Part shown: piece by piece, positions 10,516 through 21,104 of the stretch | Layout: each line of letters starts with the position of its first letter | Position numbering within the stretch: the stretch's first letter is position 1 | From: Megalobrama amblycephala | Lineage: Eukaryota; Chordata; Actinopteri; Cypriniformes; Xenocyprididae | DNA length: 64,000 nt | Reading direction: 5' to 3' | Assembly: GCF_018812025.1 (NCBI RefSeq) | Contig: NC_063044.1 | Coordinates: forward strand, 74,139,244 to 74,203,243 | The notes under the pieces: model-generated | The model's database searches: none | What the model saw: the letters and a program-made list of their open reading frames with translations, nothing else | What the model was told of the DNA's origin: nothing | Position numbers and translations under genes: made by a program

Positions 10516-12095
10516 CAGGTCCTTCTCAAAAAATTAGCATATTGTGACTTTATATAAACCATATAAACTTTCATATATTTTAGATTCATTGCACACCAAC
10601 TGAAATATTTCAGGTCTTTTATTGTTTTAATACTGATGATTTTGGCATACAGCTCATGAAAACCCAAAATTCCTATCTCAAAAAATTAGCATATCATGAA
10701 AAGGTTCTCTAAACGAGCTATTAACCTAATCATCTGAATCAACTAATTAACTCTAAACACCTGCAAAAGATTCCTGAGGCTTTTAAAAACTCCCAGCCTG
10801 GTTCATTACTCAAAACCGCAATCATGGGTAAGACTGCTGTCCAGAAGGCCATCATTGACACCCTCAAGCGAGAGGGTAAGACACAGAAAGAAATTTCTGA
10901 ACGAATAGGCTGTTCCCAGAGTGCTGTATCAAGGCACCTCAGTGGGAAGTCTGTGGGAAGGAAAAAGTGTGGCAAAAAACGCTGCACAACGAGAAGAGGT
11001 GACCGGACCCTGAGGAAGATTGTGGAGAAGGACCGATTCCAGACCTTGGGGGACCTGCGGAAGCAGTGGACTGAGTCTGGAGTAGAAACATCCAGAGCCA
11101 CCGTGCACAGGCGTGTGCAGGAAATGGGCTACAGGTGCCGCATTCCCCAGGTCAAGCCACTTTTGAACCAGAAACGGCGGCAGAAGCGCCTGACCTGGGC
11201 TACAGAGAAGCAGCACTGGACTGTTGCTCAGTGGTCCAAAGTACTTTTTTCGGATGAAAGCAAATTTTGCATGTCATTCGGAAATCAAGGTGCCAGAGTC
11301 TGGAGGAAGACTGGGGAGAAGGAAATGCCAAAATGCCTGAAGTCCAGTGTCAAGTACCCACAGTCAGTGATGGTCTGGGGTGCCATGTCAGTTGCTGGTG
11401 TTGGTCCACTGTGTTTTATCAAGGGCAGGGTCAATGCAGCTAGCTATCAGGAGATTTTGGAGCACTTCATGCTTCCATCTGCTGAAAAGCTTTATGGAGA
11501 TGAAGATTTCGTTTTTTCAGCACGACCTGGCACCTGCTCACAGTGCCAAAACCACTGGTAAATGGTTTACTGACCATGGTATTACTGTGCTCAATTGGCC
11601 TGCCAACTCTCCTGACCTGAACCCCATAGAGAATCTGTGGGATATTGTGAAGAGAAAGTTGAGAGACGCAAGACCCAACACTCTGGATGAGCTTAAGGCC
11701 GCTATCGAAGCATCCTGGGCCTCCATAACACCTCAGCAGTGCCACAGGCTGATTGCCTCCATGCCACGCCGCATTGAAGCAGTCATTTCTGCAAAAGGAT
11801 TCCCGACCAAGTATTGAGTGCATAAATGAACATAATTATTTGAAGGTTGACTTTTTTTTGTATTAAAAACACTTTTCTTTTATTGGTCGGATGAAATATG
11901 CTAATTTTTTGAGATAGGAATTTTGGGTTTTCATGAGCTGTATGCCAAAATCATCAGTATTAAAACAATAAAAGACCTGAAATATTTCAGTTGGTGTGCA
12001 ATGAATCTAAAATATATGAAAGTTTAATTTTTATCATTACATTATGGAAAATAATGAACTTTATCACAATATGCTAATTTTTTGAGAAGGACCTG
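10516..12095 (+). mobile_element. Tc1-like transposon, nearly intact, 1580 bp
   Basis: Ends CAGGTCCTTCTCAAAAAATT and its complement abut TA on both sides (10514-10515, 12096-12097). The inverted repeats are about 180-210 bp long. Each contains the motif AAAAAATTAGCATAT twice, at the outer and inner edge (about 10527 and 10682 on the left), the IR/DR arrangement in which the enzyme binds paired sites. It encodes a DD34E transposase broken by one extra T. It is the youngest-looking member of the nested stack. Confidence 0.95.
10824..11817 (+). pseudogene. Tc1-like DD34E transposase with a single-base frameshift
   Basis: The reading frame opens with a paired-type helix-turn-helix part (MGKTAVQKAIIDTLKREGKT, then SERIGCSQSAVSRHLSGKS) and continues into the catalytic domain. 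The catalytic residues are Asp in LFSDESKF, Asp in QHDLAPAH and Glu in NPIENLWDIVK, with 34 residues between the second Asp and the Glu. The frame is lost at about 11511-11517, where a run of six T replaces the five expected for FVFQHD; it resumes in the next frame to a normal C-terminus and stop at 11817. Without that extra T the protein would be about 331 residues, a usual Tc1 length. The enzyme would cut and paste its element at TA sites. As written, the product is truncated at residue 245, before the second Asp. Confidence 0.92.
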
Positions 12096-13370
12096 TATGT
12101 TATCTGCAATATTTCACAGTAAATAAATGTATGTAATCATTTTTTTTTCCAGCTTTTAACTGAAAAATGGAAATCCCTTCTCCACCACATTTGTGGTGTA
12201 CACAGATGGACGGCGAAAAGAATGTGATCACGATGACCTAAGTCCTGACCAACAGCGACGAAAAAGGAATCTCCTTCATTTCGCACTCTGTCAACGCTAG
12301 TATTAAATCCAAGTCTCCTGAAGGACCTGAGACAAATGGCCTTATTCAAGCATACAGGCAAGTTGCTTGTAAACAACACATTTTAATATTTGCTATGTAA
12401 TTGTTCATTGTACATTGTTTATTGTGGTTTCTCAGGCAGTCTTGAAGTGTACCACTCTGTTCTCCTGAAGTACTGTCAGAAGAACCTCCACTTTCACTAC
12501 TCCTCAATGGCTGCTCGCACACAACTGGCTGTCCTTGATCACAATGAAAATGTGAACCGTGAACAGGCCACAACCTCATCAGGCAAGTACACAGCATAAA
12601 AAACATGTTCTACAAGTAATTTCATATTTTAAAGTACACGTACATATAGACATATTTCTGAAGTAGGTGAAATGGACAGATACACAGAGGTATGCTTGGT
12701 TATTATTTCTTGCAGTAAGTACTAATTTTTGACTTTTTTTGCACTGTTTTAGGTGTTCCACGATACAATGTGGTTTTTCCCAAGCATTCTAAGGAATGGG
12801 TGGCTAGGAAAATTTACGAACCCACAACCCAGAACTTTAGGAAGGAACTTCTGGTAAAAGTTATGGAGCGGCGCACTGTTGTTTTCAAGGACCCAACCTC
12901 GCAAGTTGTTGTTCCGGAATTACCACCGAACATTGCTACAAAACCCAAAATGAACAAAGCAGCAGCAATTGAAAAGCATGTTTCAAGGTTTCAAAAGTAG
13001 ACGGCCTTGTTCTACATCATTTCTTTTGAACTTTTTTCCCTGTTTGCTACAATTTTGCAGCACATACGTTTTGAGGTATTTTGTAGGATACATTTCACAA
13101 TGTAAAAAAAGTGCCGAGAGCACCAGAGAACTGCATGTAAATATCTATATACATATCATAAATAAAACTTTTACTATGGATTGACTCTGACTGAAGTTGA
13201 ATGTGCTACTGTAACAAAAGATTTTGATTTATAGCCTCTAGGTAACAAACTGTACAACATATAAATGTTTTTTTCTTTTTTATTTAAATATTACAAAAAT
13301 AAACTGTCCACATAAAGGGTTAGTCTTCAGTAACAAGAAAAATATAAAAATTATTCTAAAAAAATCAAAT

Positions 13371-14040
13371 CAGTCCAAAAGCTTCTTCAGCTTCTTTGAA
13401 ACCCACATACGTTCCAGATGATGATGGGTATCTTTCACATATGCTCCGCACCACACACGATGGCAGAACTTTCCTGTTGTGTCTTCCCAGTTTTTCTCAT
13501 TTGAGTATCCACGCCAGTACAACACGGTATGCCACCAGTCTACACTGACTGTAAATGATAATGAAGATACATTGTTACTACAATGGCTGTATGTGTAACA
13601 AGTCATTGTAAAAAAAAAATAATAATAATAACATTAAATAAATACTTACTCTGCAGTTAGTGTGCCACCTGGTCCTTCAGGCCTCGGTCGTCGCTTCCAA
13701 TTAACTTTAGGTAAGTGAAAAAACACTGCGGCTCAGCAGGGGTGGAAAGCCGGTATCCTCCGTTATACAGTGCAATGCAGATGTCATCTCAGATGCGGCA
13801 TTACTATGTCCCACTCGGTGCAGCACAAGCTCTCCAGTTCTGTAGGCATCGTATGGCAATGAAGACATTTACACCACCAGGTCTCCATTGCTCTTTGCCT
13901 TTCCGAATCTTGTGACACCGGTTGCTGCTGTGTAGGAGCTTCTTCCATCGCTCTTAGTTCTTCGTCCGTGTATTCGGGTTCAAATAAATATGGCTGAGCA
14001 AAAAATGCAAGTCTTCCTCTGTGTCGAAATCCTTAGACAT
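13371..14040 (-). pseudogene. P2X7-intracellular-domain-like gene carried by the TTAA transposon
   Basis: Minus strand. From 14040 downward one frame gives MSKDFDTEEDL, then after a frame slip PYLFEPEYTDEELRAMEEAP, a Gln/Ser linker, and WCKCLHCHTMPTELESLCC, followed by NWKRRPRPEGPGGTLTAE. A donor GTAAGT follows and a second exon (about 13555-13371) carries YRLVAYRVVLAW, RKVLPSCVV and GTYVGFKEAEEAFG. The Cys/His-rich motif and the VLPSCVV...GFK block match the zinc-binding C-terminal domain of the P2X7 receptor, which is also found in many fish transposon-linked proteins. Only this domain is present: no channel or membrane segments. Frame slips and a TGA in exon 2 show this copy is dead. Its role in the transposon is unknown; DNA or chromatin binding is only a guess. 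Confidence 0.65.
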
Positions 14041-14869
14041 GTTTGTGAAGGTTGTTTTGTTGTTCACCAGATAACACGTCAGCAACGTCTTACGTTAAGT
14101 CGTGAACGTGGCTTGACAACAGACCCGGAAGAGAAGGCAATGTTGAATAAAGTTGTAGTTTTTGTTATTTTTGGACCAAAATGTATTTTCGATGCTTCAA
14201 CAAATTCTAACTGACCCACTGATGTCACATGGACTACTTTGATGATGTTTTTATTACCTTTCTGGACATGGACAGTATACCGTACATACATTTTCAATGG
14301 AGGGACAGAAAGCTCTCGGACTAAATCTAAAATATATTAAACTGTGTTCCGAAGATGAACGGAGGTCTTACAGGTTTGGAATGACATTAATGAGGGTGAG
14401 TCATTAATGACATAATTTTCATTTTTGGGTGAACTAACCCTTTAAGTTACGATTGAGCATTAGTGATGAACACCTGCTGTTAACAAGCATAATCACTGAA
14501 AAGAAACACAATAACTACAAAGGACTTCCAGCCACAGCCTTAGATGAAGTCAACTGAAGATAAAAGACATTAAATCTCTCAAGATCTGATTAAACAACTC
14601 CACAAACAGCATATTATCTCATTAACTTTAACATTACCTTTTAGCTTCAGTGTTATTTTAACTCTATGTAGAGAGGGACCATATGTTCTCTGAGCAGAGT
14701 TGATTTAACTCTGGGGATTTTGCTGTGTAATTTATTAGAACAGTCAGAACTGACATAGCTAATTTTGCGGTAACCTGCAGTAACCTAAAAGTAAAAATGA
14801 CCAAGAGGATCAAGATCACAGTTATTAGCATCAAAGTGAACAGTACAATAATAACCGTGATGTGGTTTC

Positions 14870-15165
14870 AGTCCTACAGCACCACATCAGCCTCCTGGGT
14901 CCTTTGCTGCCGTTCGTTCCGTCGATGGGTCTCTGTGGACGCATGTTGTTTGACGTCGCAAACACCGCCATGACTTACAGAAAAATCCCTCTTACACAAT
15001 TTACAATTAGCTTGATGCATATTTCCCTGGACTTCGCCAAGCCATGGTTTCTCGGTTCTGTTTTATATTTTTGTAAACGTTTTTTTCCTTTTACAAGTTG
15101 GACTAGTAAGACTTGCCATAATAAGCTACTCGGTGTAAACCTCCCGCCACTGTCAGCTAGCATTC
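14870..15165 (-). pseudogene. N-terminal zinc-finger-like part of the hAT transposase
   Basis: On the minus strand the frame reads KRLQKYKTEPRN, then IKLIVNCVRGIFL, a stop, and VMAVFATSNNMRP. The spacing resembles the BED-like N-terminal finger of this hAT transposase family, where KYK.EW, a C..C pair and a downstream H..H are expected. Several of these residues are already lost. It lies just inside the right end of the hAT at 6001-15477, on the same strand as the core at 6430-7160, as expected for the transposase start. Confidence 0.5.
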
Positions 15166-15477
15166 AGCCTGGATGAGCCCGGTAACGTAGCAACAACCAA
15201 TGACAGAGAGCTGTCACTCTCACGTGAGCGTGAACACACACACACTCATGCACAAACACATCTCATGTATGTGAGTTCACTCTTTAATTCTGTAAATGTT
15301 ATGTACGTACCACTACTTTGCAAAGAATTTATCAATTGGACATTTACATACGCCTCTCTAATCTACATATGGCCAATACGGAACAAACTGTGTTCCGTAT
15401 GGGTTTTATACGGAATGCTACTTTGATGTCTTAAATACAGAATGATTCTGTATTATACGGAACGGTTGGCAACCCTA

Positions 15478-16004
15478 CTCTTTAACCACTTTAACAGCTT
15501 GAAACCATTTAAAACTGTAAAAACATTTATGCAAAATTAATAGACATGCATTTTATTTATTTATTTGCACTGTTTTACAGAAATAAAACAATAAATAAAT
15601 AAGTATTGGTTCTGTGAATCAGTTATATAGCAGTCTGAGATGGTGAGAGTTTTCATGTTAAAGATCTAATTACTTTACAACAATCAATGTTATAAAATCA
15701 AACCATGTTTAATAGTTATAGTTAATTCATAGTTATTTAGCAGTAGATGTTGAAGATGAGTGTCATTAGTGTTTGTTTTTGTGTTATGTCATATTGTGAG
15801 AAATATCAGTATTGTCTTTCAGTAGAGCAGTTTTATAGTATTTTCTCATTGTGACTCAAATAATCAGTTTCTAACAGTAAACACTCATAATATGCTTTTG
15901 ACTGTTTTTTGGCTATTATTTATATTTAGAATATTTACATTATTTGTATTCTTCTATATAGACATCAATATAAAACATACATTTTATTATTTTTTAAGAT
16001 CAGC
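15478..16004 (+). other. Zinc-finger gene 1, intron 1, right part (duplicated segment)
   Basis: Intron sequence alignable with about 30733-31500 of locus 3, with landmarks GCAAAATTAATAGAC, AAATCAAACCATGTTT and AATAATCAGTTTCTAACAG. It ends at a T-rich acceptor (TTTTTTAAG) near 15999. Confidence 0.65.
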
Positions 16005-16104
16005 TCCTCCAACACTGGAATTCATCATCAGTAAAGCTCCTCCCACTGCAATCACATCATCAGTGAGGCTCCTCCCACAGCAGTTCATCAATAAATGCAG
16101 GAAT

Positions 16105-18009
16105 ATGAGCATCAGAGGAGCATCAGAGCATCAGGAAGAGCTGAAATCTGCAAAGACTGAGTTTATTAAAGAGGACAGTGAGAACATGAGTGATCCAGAA
16201 CCCTGCAGAATGAAACACACTGAAGATACTGAAGAACAAAGAGGTTGGTGTTTATTCTTCATTCATTCATTCTAAAATAAAAGAATACACAATCATGTTT
16301 TCTTTCTTTCTTTTTTTTTCATTCTGCAATGTAAAAAAACAAAAAAATCAGCATGCAACCTCTAGTACAGCTTCAAATGCACATTCTGTATGTATTATGT
16401 TATGTAGTAATGTACAGGTCCAGAGTAGCCATTCGGAGGATTTGGGAGAATTCCTGGTGGGCCACTCATGAATTGGGGAAATTGGTGGTAGTTCTTGTAG
16501 CAGCGAAGCAACGGTTTGCTTATACACCTGAAATCTGAAGCTTGCACATGCACAGCTCTTCATAGTGGTTATGCTACTAGGCACTACTTACTAGGTAGAA
16601 TGAAGGAAAATAATGTAAATTTAGAATAATTAATGGGGTGACAACTTGTAAATATAAGTGTAATAATTCAAAACAAATGTCCAAAAAAATCTCTTTCTTG
16701 CTGCCCTAGACCTATAGGCACACGCCGGCCCTTTATATAGCAAATGACAATAATTCTAAAATGTAAGAATATACAACCCACTCCACTTGACTGCATAAAG
16801 TTAATGGAATGAAAAGTTGAGAATCAAACCCTCAACCTTCAGGATACTAGTCTGACTGTCTCACCATTAGGCCACGACTGCCCCACAATTATCTACATTA
16901 GATAATTAGATCATTGTGTCAATGATCAAATATATTTAATAGTTCTCACTACAGAAACACAGGATTTGTGCCTATAATGTTTAAAAATTAATAATGGGAA
17001 GATCAGTAGTCCTAATTAATTAATCAAAAGGCATCAAGATGATCATAATATTTTATAGAAGTTGTCTATGTTATACTATTACATCAGGGCTCACTTTTAT
17101 CTCCATTCACTCCATATTTCTCTCTTAGAATTGTTTTGATACACTGAAAATTAAATATTTTTTCCCCCTTTAATTTCAGACCTTATGGAAGTGAAGGAGG
17201 AGAGTGAAGAACTAAGTGAAGTGGAGGAGGAACATCATGACAAACCTGGAGAAAAACCTTTGAGTCGCTCAAAGACTAAAAAGACATTTTTAAAGAAAAG
17301 AAGAGCTGAGAAATCTACAACCTGCACTCAGTGTGGAAAGAGTTTAACAACTAAATATAGTCTTAATGTTCACATGAGAATCCACACCAGAGAGAAGCCG
17401 TTCACATGTGATCAGTGTGGGAAGAGTTTCACACAATCATCACACCTTAAGTTTCACATGAGAATTCACACTGGAGAGAAGCCAGTCACATGTGATCAGT
17501 GTGGAAAAACATTTGTTAAGACATCAAATCTAAAGACACACCTGACAGTTCATACAAAGGAGAAGCCACATTCATGTTCTGTGTGTGGAAAGAGTTTTTC
17601 ACTGCTGTGTAGTTTAAAAGAACATCAAAAAATTCACACTGGTGTGAGAGAGTTCATGTGCTTTGAGTGTGGGAAGACTTTTAATACAGCAAACTGTTTA
17701 AGACGGCACCAGAGGATCCACACTGGAGAAAAACCTTACAAGTGTTCACAATGTGATAAGAGATTCAGTCAGCCATCATCGCTGAAAAAACACAAGAGGA
17801 TCCACACTGGAGAAAAACCTTACAAGTGTTCACAATGTGATAAGAGATTCAAACAGTCTTCATGTCTGAAAAAACATGAGAGGATCCACACTGGAGAGAA
17901 GCCACACACGTGTGATCAGTGCAGAAAGAGTTTTTCTAGAAAAAGCCACCTGAAGCGACACATGAAGATCCATGTAGTGGAGAAACCACATCAGCACAGT
18001 CTGAAATAA
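16105..18009 (+). CDS. Zinc-finger gene 1: FiNZ-type C2H2 zinc-finger protein, two coding exons
   Basis: Coding exon A (16105-16243) gives 46 residues from MSIRGASEH to HTEDTEEQR. Exon B (17180-18009) follows a CAG acceptor, and the split codon (G plus AC) restores the frame, giving 322 residues. Residues 20-90 ([52 protein letters not shown]) are the acidic FiNZ module of fish zinc-finger proteins. Eight C2H2 fingers with TGEKP-like linkers follow at about 93-316. Helix positions -1/2/3/6 are T-Y-S-V, Q-S-H-F, K-S-N-T, L-C-S-E, T-N-C-R, Q-S-S-K, Q-S-C-K and R-S-H-R. It should be a nuclear DNA-binding protein; FiNZ genes have been proposed as fish counterparts of KRAB zinc-finger transposon repressors. 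The start could instead be the Met at 16186. No lesion is seen, so it may be functional. Confidence 0.88.
16244..17179 (+). other. Zinc-finger gene 1, intron 2
   Basis: GT donor at 16244 and CAG acceptor at 17177-17179. It contains a tRNA-derived SINE head on the minus strand (16800-16887), and at 16927-17150 a part shared with 32805-32975 of locus 3. The 16320-16700 part is unassigned. Confidence 0.75.
16800..16887 (-). repeat. tRNA-derived SINE head
   Basis: The minus strand reads TGGGGCAGTCGTGGCCTAAT and so on, with an A box TGGCCTAATGG (complement of 16864-16874) and a degraded B box GGTTTGATTCT (complement of 16820-16830), the internal RNA polymerase III promoter of tRNA-derived SINEs. 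The cloverleaf is not maintained, so it is not a tRNA gene. Confidence 0.7.
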
Positions 18010-18623
18010 GTAGTGCATCTGTATGTAATATGTATCTACAATTCTGCATTATGCCAAACAAGTAATTTGGTGATATCACTTTGTAAAAAAGACCAAGCGT
18101 CTGTGCACATACACACTCAAACATGCAAACCAATTCTGCTTTATTTCTTTGTAATAAAGTTTATCTTCTGGCATCAAAACCCCAAGACTTCAAGAGTGAT
18201 TTTTCACAGAGGAGACAGAAGCCACCACACATGCTATCAAATGGAGTATACCAAACTAATCTTCCAATCTTAACCACCCTGCTCCGAGTTGGTCTTGAAA
18301 CCCCGGCCTGTTTGCTGCTGGCAGGTTATGCAAGTACACTAACAAGAACGCTAAACACAGCATTCACAACATACTTTCACCTGGCTCCGCACCATGAGCC
18401 TCCGCTGACTGCGTACGCATCTTCCCAAATGGACAAGGCGTTTATACTTGACATGCTCACGGTTGTTCAATTTTTTTGGAAGAAAACTCAAAGAAACTGT
18501 TCTCTCAAAATCAGCAGGAAGCAGCGGTGAGAAGAAGTAAGGTACACTTGACGATGTTTATTCTAGTAGTTTACACTTCACCAAAACCAAACTGCAAAAA
18601 AATCATGTAAAATCCAGTAAACC
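18010..18623 (+). other. 3' region of zinc-finger gene 1 and unassigned DNA
   Basis: A polyadenylation signal AATAAA lies at 18153-18158, about 144 bases after the stop. Related sequence (CATTATGCC, ACAAGTAATTTGGTGAT) also follows the stop of locus 3 at about 41955-41995, so the 3' UTR was duplicated too. From about 18200 to 18620 nothing is recognised. Confidence 0.6.
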
Positions 18624-19149
18624 ATCTAGGTTATGTATGTAATCCTTGTTTCATAAGGGAGAGAATAGAGATGTACGTCAGAACTGAACCGACGAATTGG
18701 GATATCGGGGGTCACACGCACCGCCCCCCAAAGCTGGTATAAATGTGGAAGCGGATGCACTTGCACTTTGTTTTTTTGTTGAGGAGGCAAGCATGTAGAT
18801 GAGCATGTAGCCCACAGCAGCATCTGACGTGACAGCAGAGCGGACTCTGCAGAGGGAAAGACATTGCTCACCGTAGGGAGTTTAACCATGGAATATACAC
18901 AAATGGGACCACTGTAGGGGTCACAACATATGGCACCAAGCCAAACACAGGCGAGTAACTAGTGCTTGGCCTTGCATCAAACACTCCACAATGTCCAAGC
19001 TGCTATGATGGGGAACTCACTGGAGTAATGACCACACATATCCGTCCCAGAGGACGGGAGTGGCATTGCAAGCCGAACAGGTTCTTCGTGCTACCAGCCA
19101 GAAGGGGCGAGTGCATGGGAAGATACCAGTTCTACCGACTCTACATATA

Positions 19150-19780
19150 TCTGTAAGAGGCAACTTCTCTAGTGGTGTGAGCACTCAACCCGAGTAAGCA
19201 AGGCATGCCTTGGGACTGGTATGCGAAGGCGATGGCATCCACTATCCAGTGGACAGATGAAGAGCTGGTCTGAGGTCGTAAAGCTTTGGGTTCTGTCCAT
19301 GTGAAGGCACAAAGTGTGGACAGGACAGAGCAAAGCCAGTGCTGGGTCTGCCTCCTCCGAGGGCAGCGCTTGCAGGTCCACTACCTGATCTCTAAATGGA
19401 GTGGTAGGAACCTTGGGCACATATCCGGGACAAGGTCTCAAGATAACTTGAGTGTCACCTGGCCTGAACTCCAGGCACAATTCGTCAACTGAAAATGCAT
19501 GCGGGTCCCCTACCTTCTTGATGGAGACCAATGCAATCAGGAGTACTGTCTTAAGGGACAGCTCTTTTAATTCACCTGCAACTCAATTGACTGCAAAAGC
19601 TCAAAGAGAGGTCCCCGTAGAGAGGTAAGAACCAGGGACAAGTCCCAATAGGGTATAGGGGTAGGGTGAGGCAGATTTAGTCTCCTTGCCCCCCTCAGGA
19701 ACTTGACGATCAGGTCATGTTTCCCCAAAGATTTACCATCAACAACGTTGTAATGTCCAGCAATGGCAGCAACATACACC
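19150..19780 (-). pseudogene. Tyrosine recombinase of DIRS copy 1
   Basis: Minus-strand blocks: VYVAAIAGHYNVVDGKSLGK (about 19720-19779), HDLIVKFLRGARRLN, then in a second frame KKVGDPHAFSVDELCLEF, PGYVPKVPTTPFRDQVVDLQ and LPSEEADPALALLCPV. The distal H-x-x-R region reads AHTTR near 19180. This is the phage-integrase-like recombinase that DIRS elements use instead of a DDE integrase to insert circular DNA. The conserved His and Arg of the distal motif are still present, but frame breaks separate the N- and C-terminal halves. The final Tyr region is not clearly readable. Confidence 0.75.
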
Positions 19781-20392
19781 TAGAGGGTGGAGGGAGACAG
19801 CCTTTGGTCCAAACCTTCTTGCAGGAAGGAAAGCACTGACCTGATCGAACATGCTCGGGTGTCCTCCCACCATTCCACGAATAGGTTTCACTTCAGGGCA
19901 TAGAGGTTCCTCGTAGAGAACCCTCAGCGTCCCATCCAGGGACCAGACATGGAGTTTCCAGAGGTCCGGACATGGGTGCCATAGACATCAGAAGGTCCTT
20001 CCTCAGAGGAATGGGCCAAGGAGGTGCTGTCACGAGGAGCATCAGTTCTGGAAACCAGGTCCGAGTGGGCCAATAGGGTGCCACTAACAGGACCTGCTCC
20101 TCTTCCTCCCTGACTTTGCACAGAAGCTGTGCAAGCAGGCTCACTGGGTGGAAACGCATACTTGCGAAGGTCCCGGGGCCAGCTGTGTGCCAGTTCATCC
20201 AAACTGAGAGTGCCCTCGGTCAGGAAATAAAACAACTGGCAATATGTTATGTCTGGAGAGGCAACAGATCTATCTGTGTGGCCCCGAAATGTTGCCAAAT
20301 CAGCTGGGCCATCTAGGGATGAAGTGTCCATTCTTCTAGAGCAGAGGCTGCCGTGAGAGCTTGTCGGCTGCACGGAATGCCACGAATTGACC

Positions 20393-21104
20393 TCAGATGC
20401 TTCTGACTCCATAAGAGGAGATGTACGCAATGGTCACCGTGCTGTCCGTATGGACCAGCATGTGCTTGCCTAGTAACAGCTGTTTGAAGCGGCTCAGCAC
20501 AAGATGTACTGCCAGCAACTCAAGGCAATTGATATACCACTGGAGTTGAGGCCCCGTCCACAGACGGGAGGATGCATGCCTGTTGTACGTGGCTCCCCAC
20601 CGGGTGGTGGAATCTTCTGTGGTGACCACAATATGCCTGGACACTTGTTCCAGGGGAACTCTGCCCGCATAAACGAAGGGTCCAACCACTGAGTGAGGGA
20701 ACGACGACAGCTCGATGTGATGGACACACGGAATGTGCCATGTTGCCAGGGCCATCTCAGGACTCGGCCGTGGAACCAGTACTGAAGCACTCGATCCGGG
20801 CAACATGAATGTGGCTACGGAAGCCATATGCCCCAGGAGCCTCTGAAATAATTTCAGTGGGGCCACTGTCCAGCTCTTGAGTGAGCAGGCAGTTCAACAC
20901 ATAGACTGGTTGCACTCTTCGATGAGGTGCGCTGTCTGGTTGACTGAGTCCAGTTCCATACTGAGGTAAGAGAACCTCTGCCTGGGGGCGAGTTTGTTCT
21001 TGTCCCAGTTGACCCGAAGACCCAACTGGCTGAGGTGAGTTAACACCAGATCTCAGACAGACAAGCACAGTATCATCTTTTAAATATGTCCTCAAGACTA
21101 TCAC
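20393..21104 (-). pseudogene. Reverse transcriptase end and RNase H of DIRS copy 1
   Basis: The minus-strand frame at 20866-20393 reads GPFVYAGRVPLEQVSRHIVV, TTEDSTTRWGATYNRHASS, QLQWYINCLELLAVHLVLSR and LVHTDSTVTIAYISSYG. These match the DIRS RNase H: the conserved acidic residues are E of the NCLELLA helix and D of HTDSTV, and the first site reads TTEDST where DASTTGWGA-like sequence is usual. Upstream (20757-21104), in shifted frames, are thumb and connection remnants. The product would copy element RNA in the cytoplasm or nucleus of germ cells, but the frames are broken. Confidence 0.7.

Larger units (their letters stand above)
7600..13000 (+). pseudogene. Transposase of the TTAA element, multi-exon, inactivated
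   Basis: Exons inferred from splice signals and frame: about 7600-7899, 8084-8687, 8779-8845, 9007-9173, 12153-12357, 12436-12582 and 12753-13000 (stop at the end). Landmarks are KWIVNESNLMQLFTR, SGDGRSD joined across the intron to SPGFSAKYCTYSVMD (a probable first catalytic Asp), EFDIWHVVKG, KHTG joined to SLEVYHSVLLKYCQK, ARTQLAVLDHN, and a C-terminus ending EKHVSRFQK. Many fish genomes carry this type of transposon protein. Lesions: TGA in place of expected Cys near 8307 and 8382, frameshifts near 8400, 9125 and 12200. The introns after 12357 and 12582 begin GC rather than GT, with phase preserved. The Ser/Thr-rich first exon (7600-7899) has no recognisable fold. Confidence 0.7.
7270..14441 (+). 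mobile_element. TTAA-flanked two-gene DNA transposon (Kolobok-like by inference)
   Basis: The left end AGGGTTAGTTCACCC and right end GGGTGAACTAACCCT belong to long inverted repeats of roughly 300 bp (about 7270-7575 and 14100-14441). Both sides abut TTAA (7266-7269, 14442-14445). Inside are a broken multi-exon transposase gene on the plus strand (about 7600-13000) and a second, opposite-strand gene at about 13370-14040 that resembles the P2X7 receptor intracellular domain. TTAA duplication is shared by Kolobok and piggyBac superfamilies. The protein is not piggyBac-like to my eye, so Kolobok-like is an inference. Two younger elements (9217-10213, 10516-12095) lie in one intron of the transposase gene. 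Confidence 0.85.
7152..14727. mobile_element. TA-flanked MITE (copy 1), split by the TTAA transposon
   Basis: The ends CACAGCAAAATCCCC and GGGGATTTTGCTGTG are inverted repeats flanked by TA (7150-7151, 14728-14729). The element's own DNA is only 7152-7269 and 14446-14727; the middle is the TTAA-flanked transposon. Copy 2 at 22743-23112 lacks that middle insert and shows the uninterrupted sequence. The TA duplication points to a Tc1/mariner-type mobiliser. It has no coding capacity of its own. Confidence 0.85.
6001..15477 (-). mobile_element. hAT transposon, expanded to 9.5 kb by nested insertions
   Basis: Left end TAGGGTTGCCA and right end TGGCAACCCTA are inverted repeats. They are flanked by CTCTCTAA (5993-6000) and CTCTTTAA (15478-15485), an 8-bp target duplication with one mismatch, as hAT elements produce. 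The element carries pieces of its own transposase on the minus strand: a zinc-finger-like start near 15.1 kb and a core at 6.4-7.1 kb. The bulk (7152-14727) is later insertions. It sits in the first intron of zinc-finger gene 1. Confidence 0.85.

Noticed and set aside
10739..11823. Minus-strand frames of 60-120 residues
   Set aside because: Antisense shadows of the Tc1 transposase, whose plus-strand protein has all family landmarks.
16800..16887. Possible tRNA gene
   Set aside because: A and B box-like motifs are present, but the arms do not pair into a cloverleaf and the sequence runs on as a SINE.
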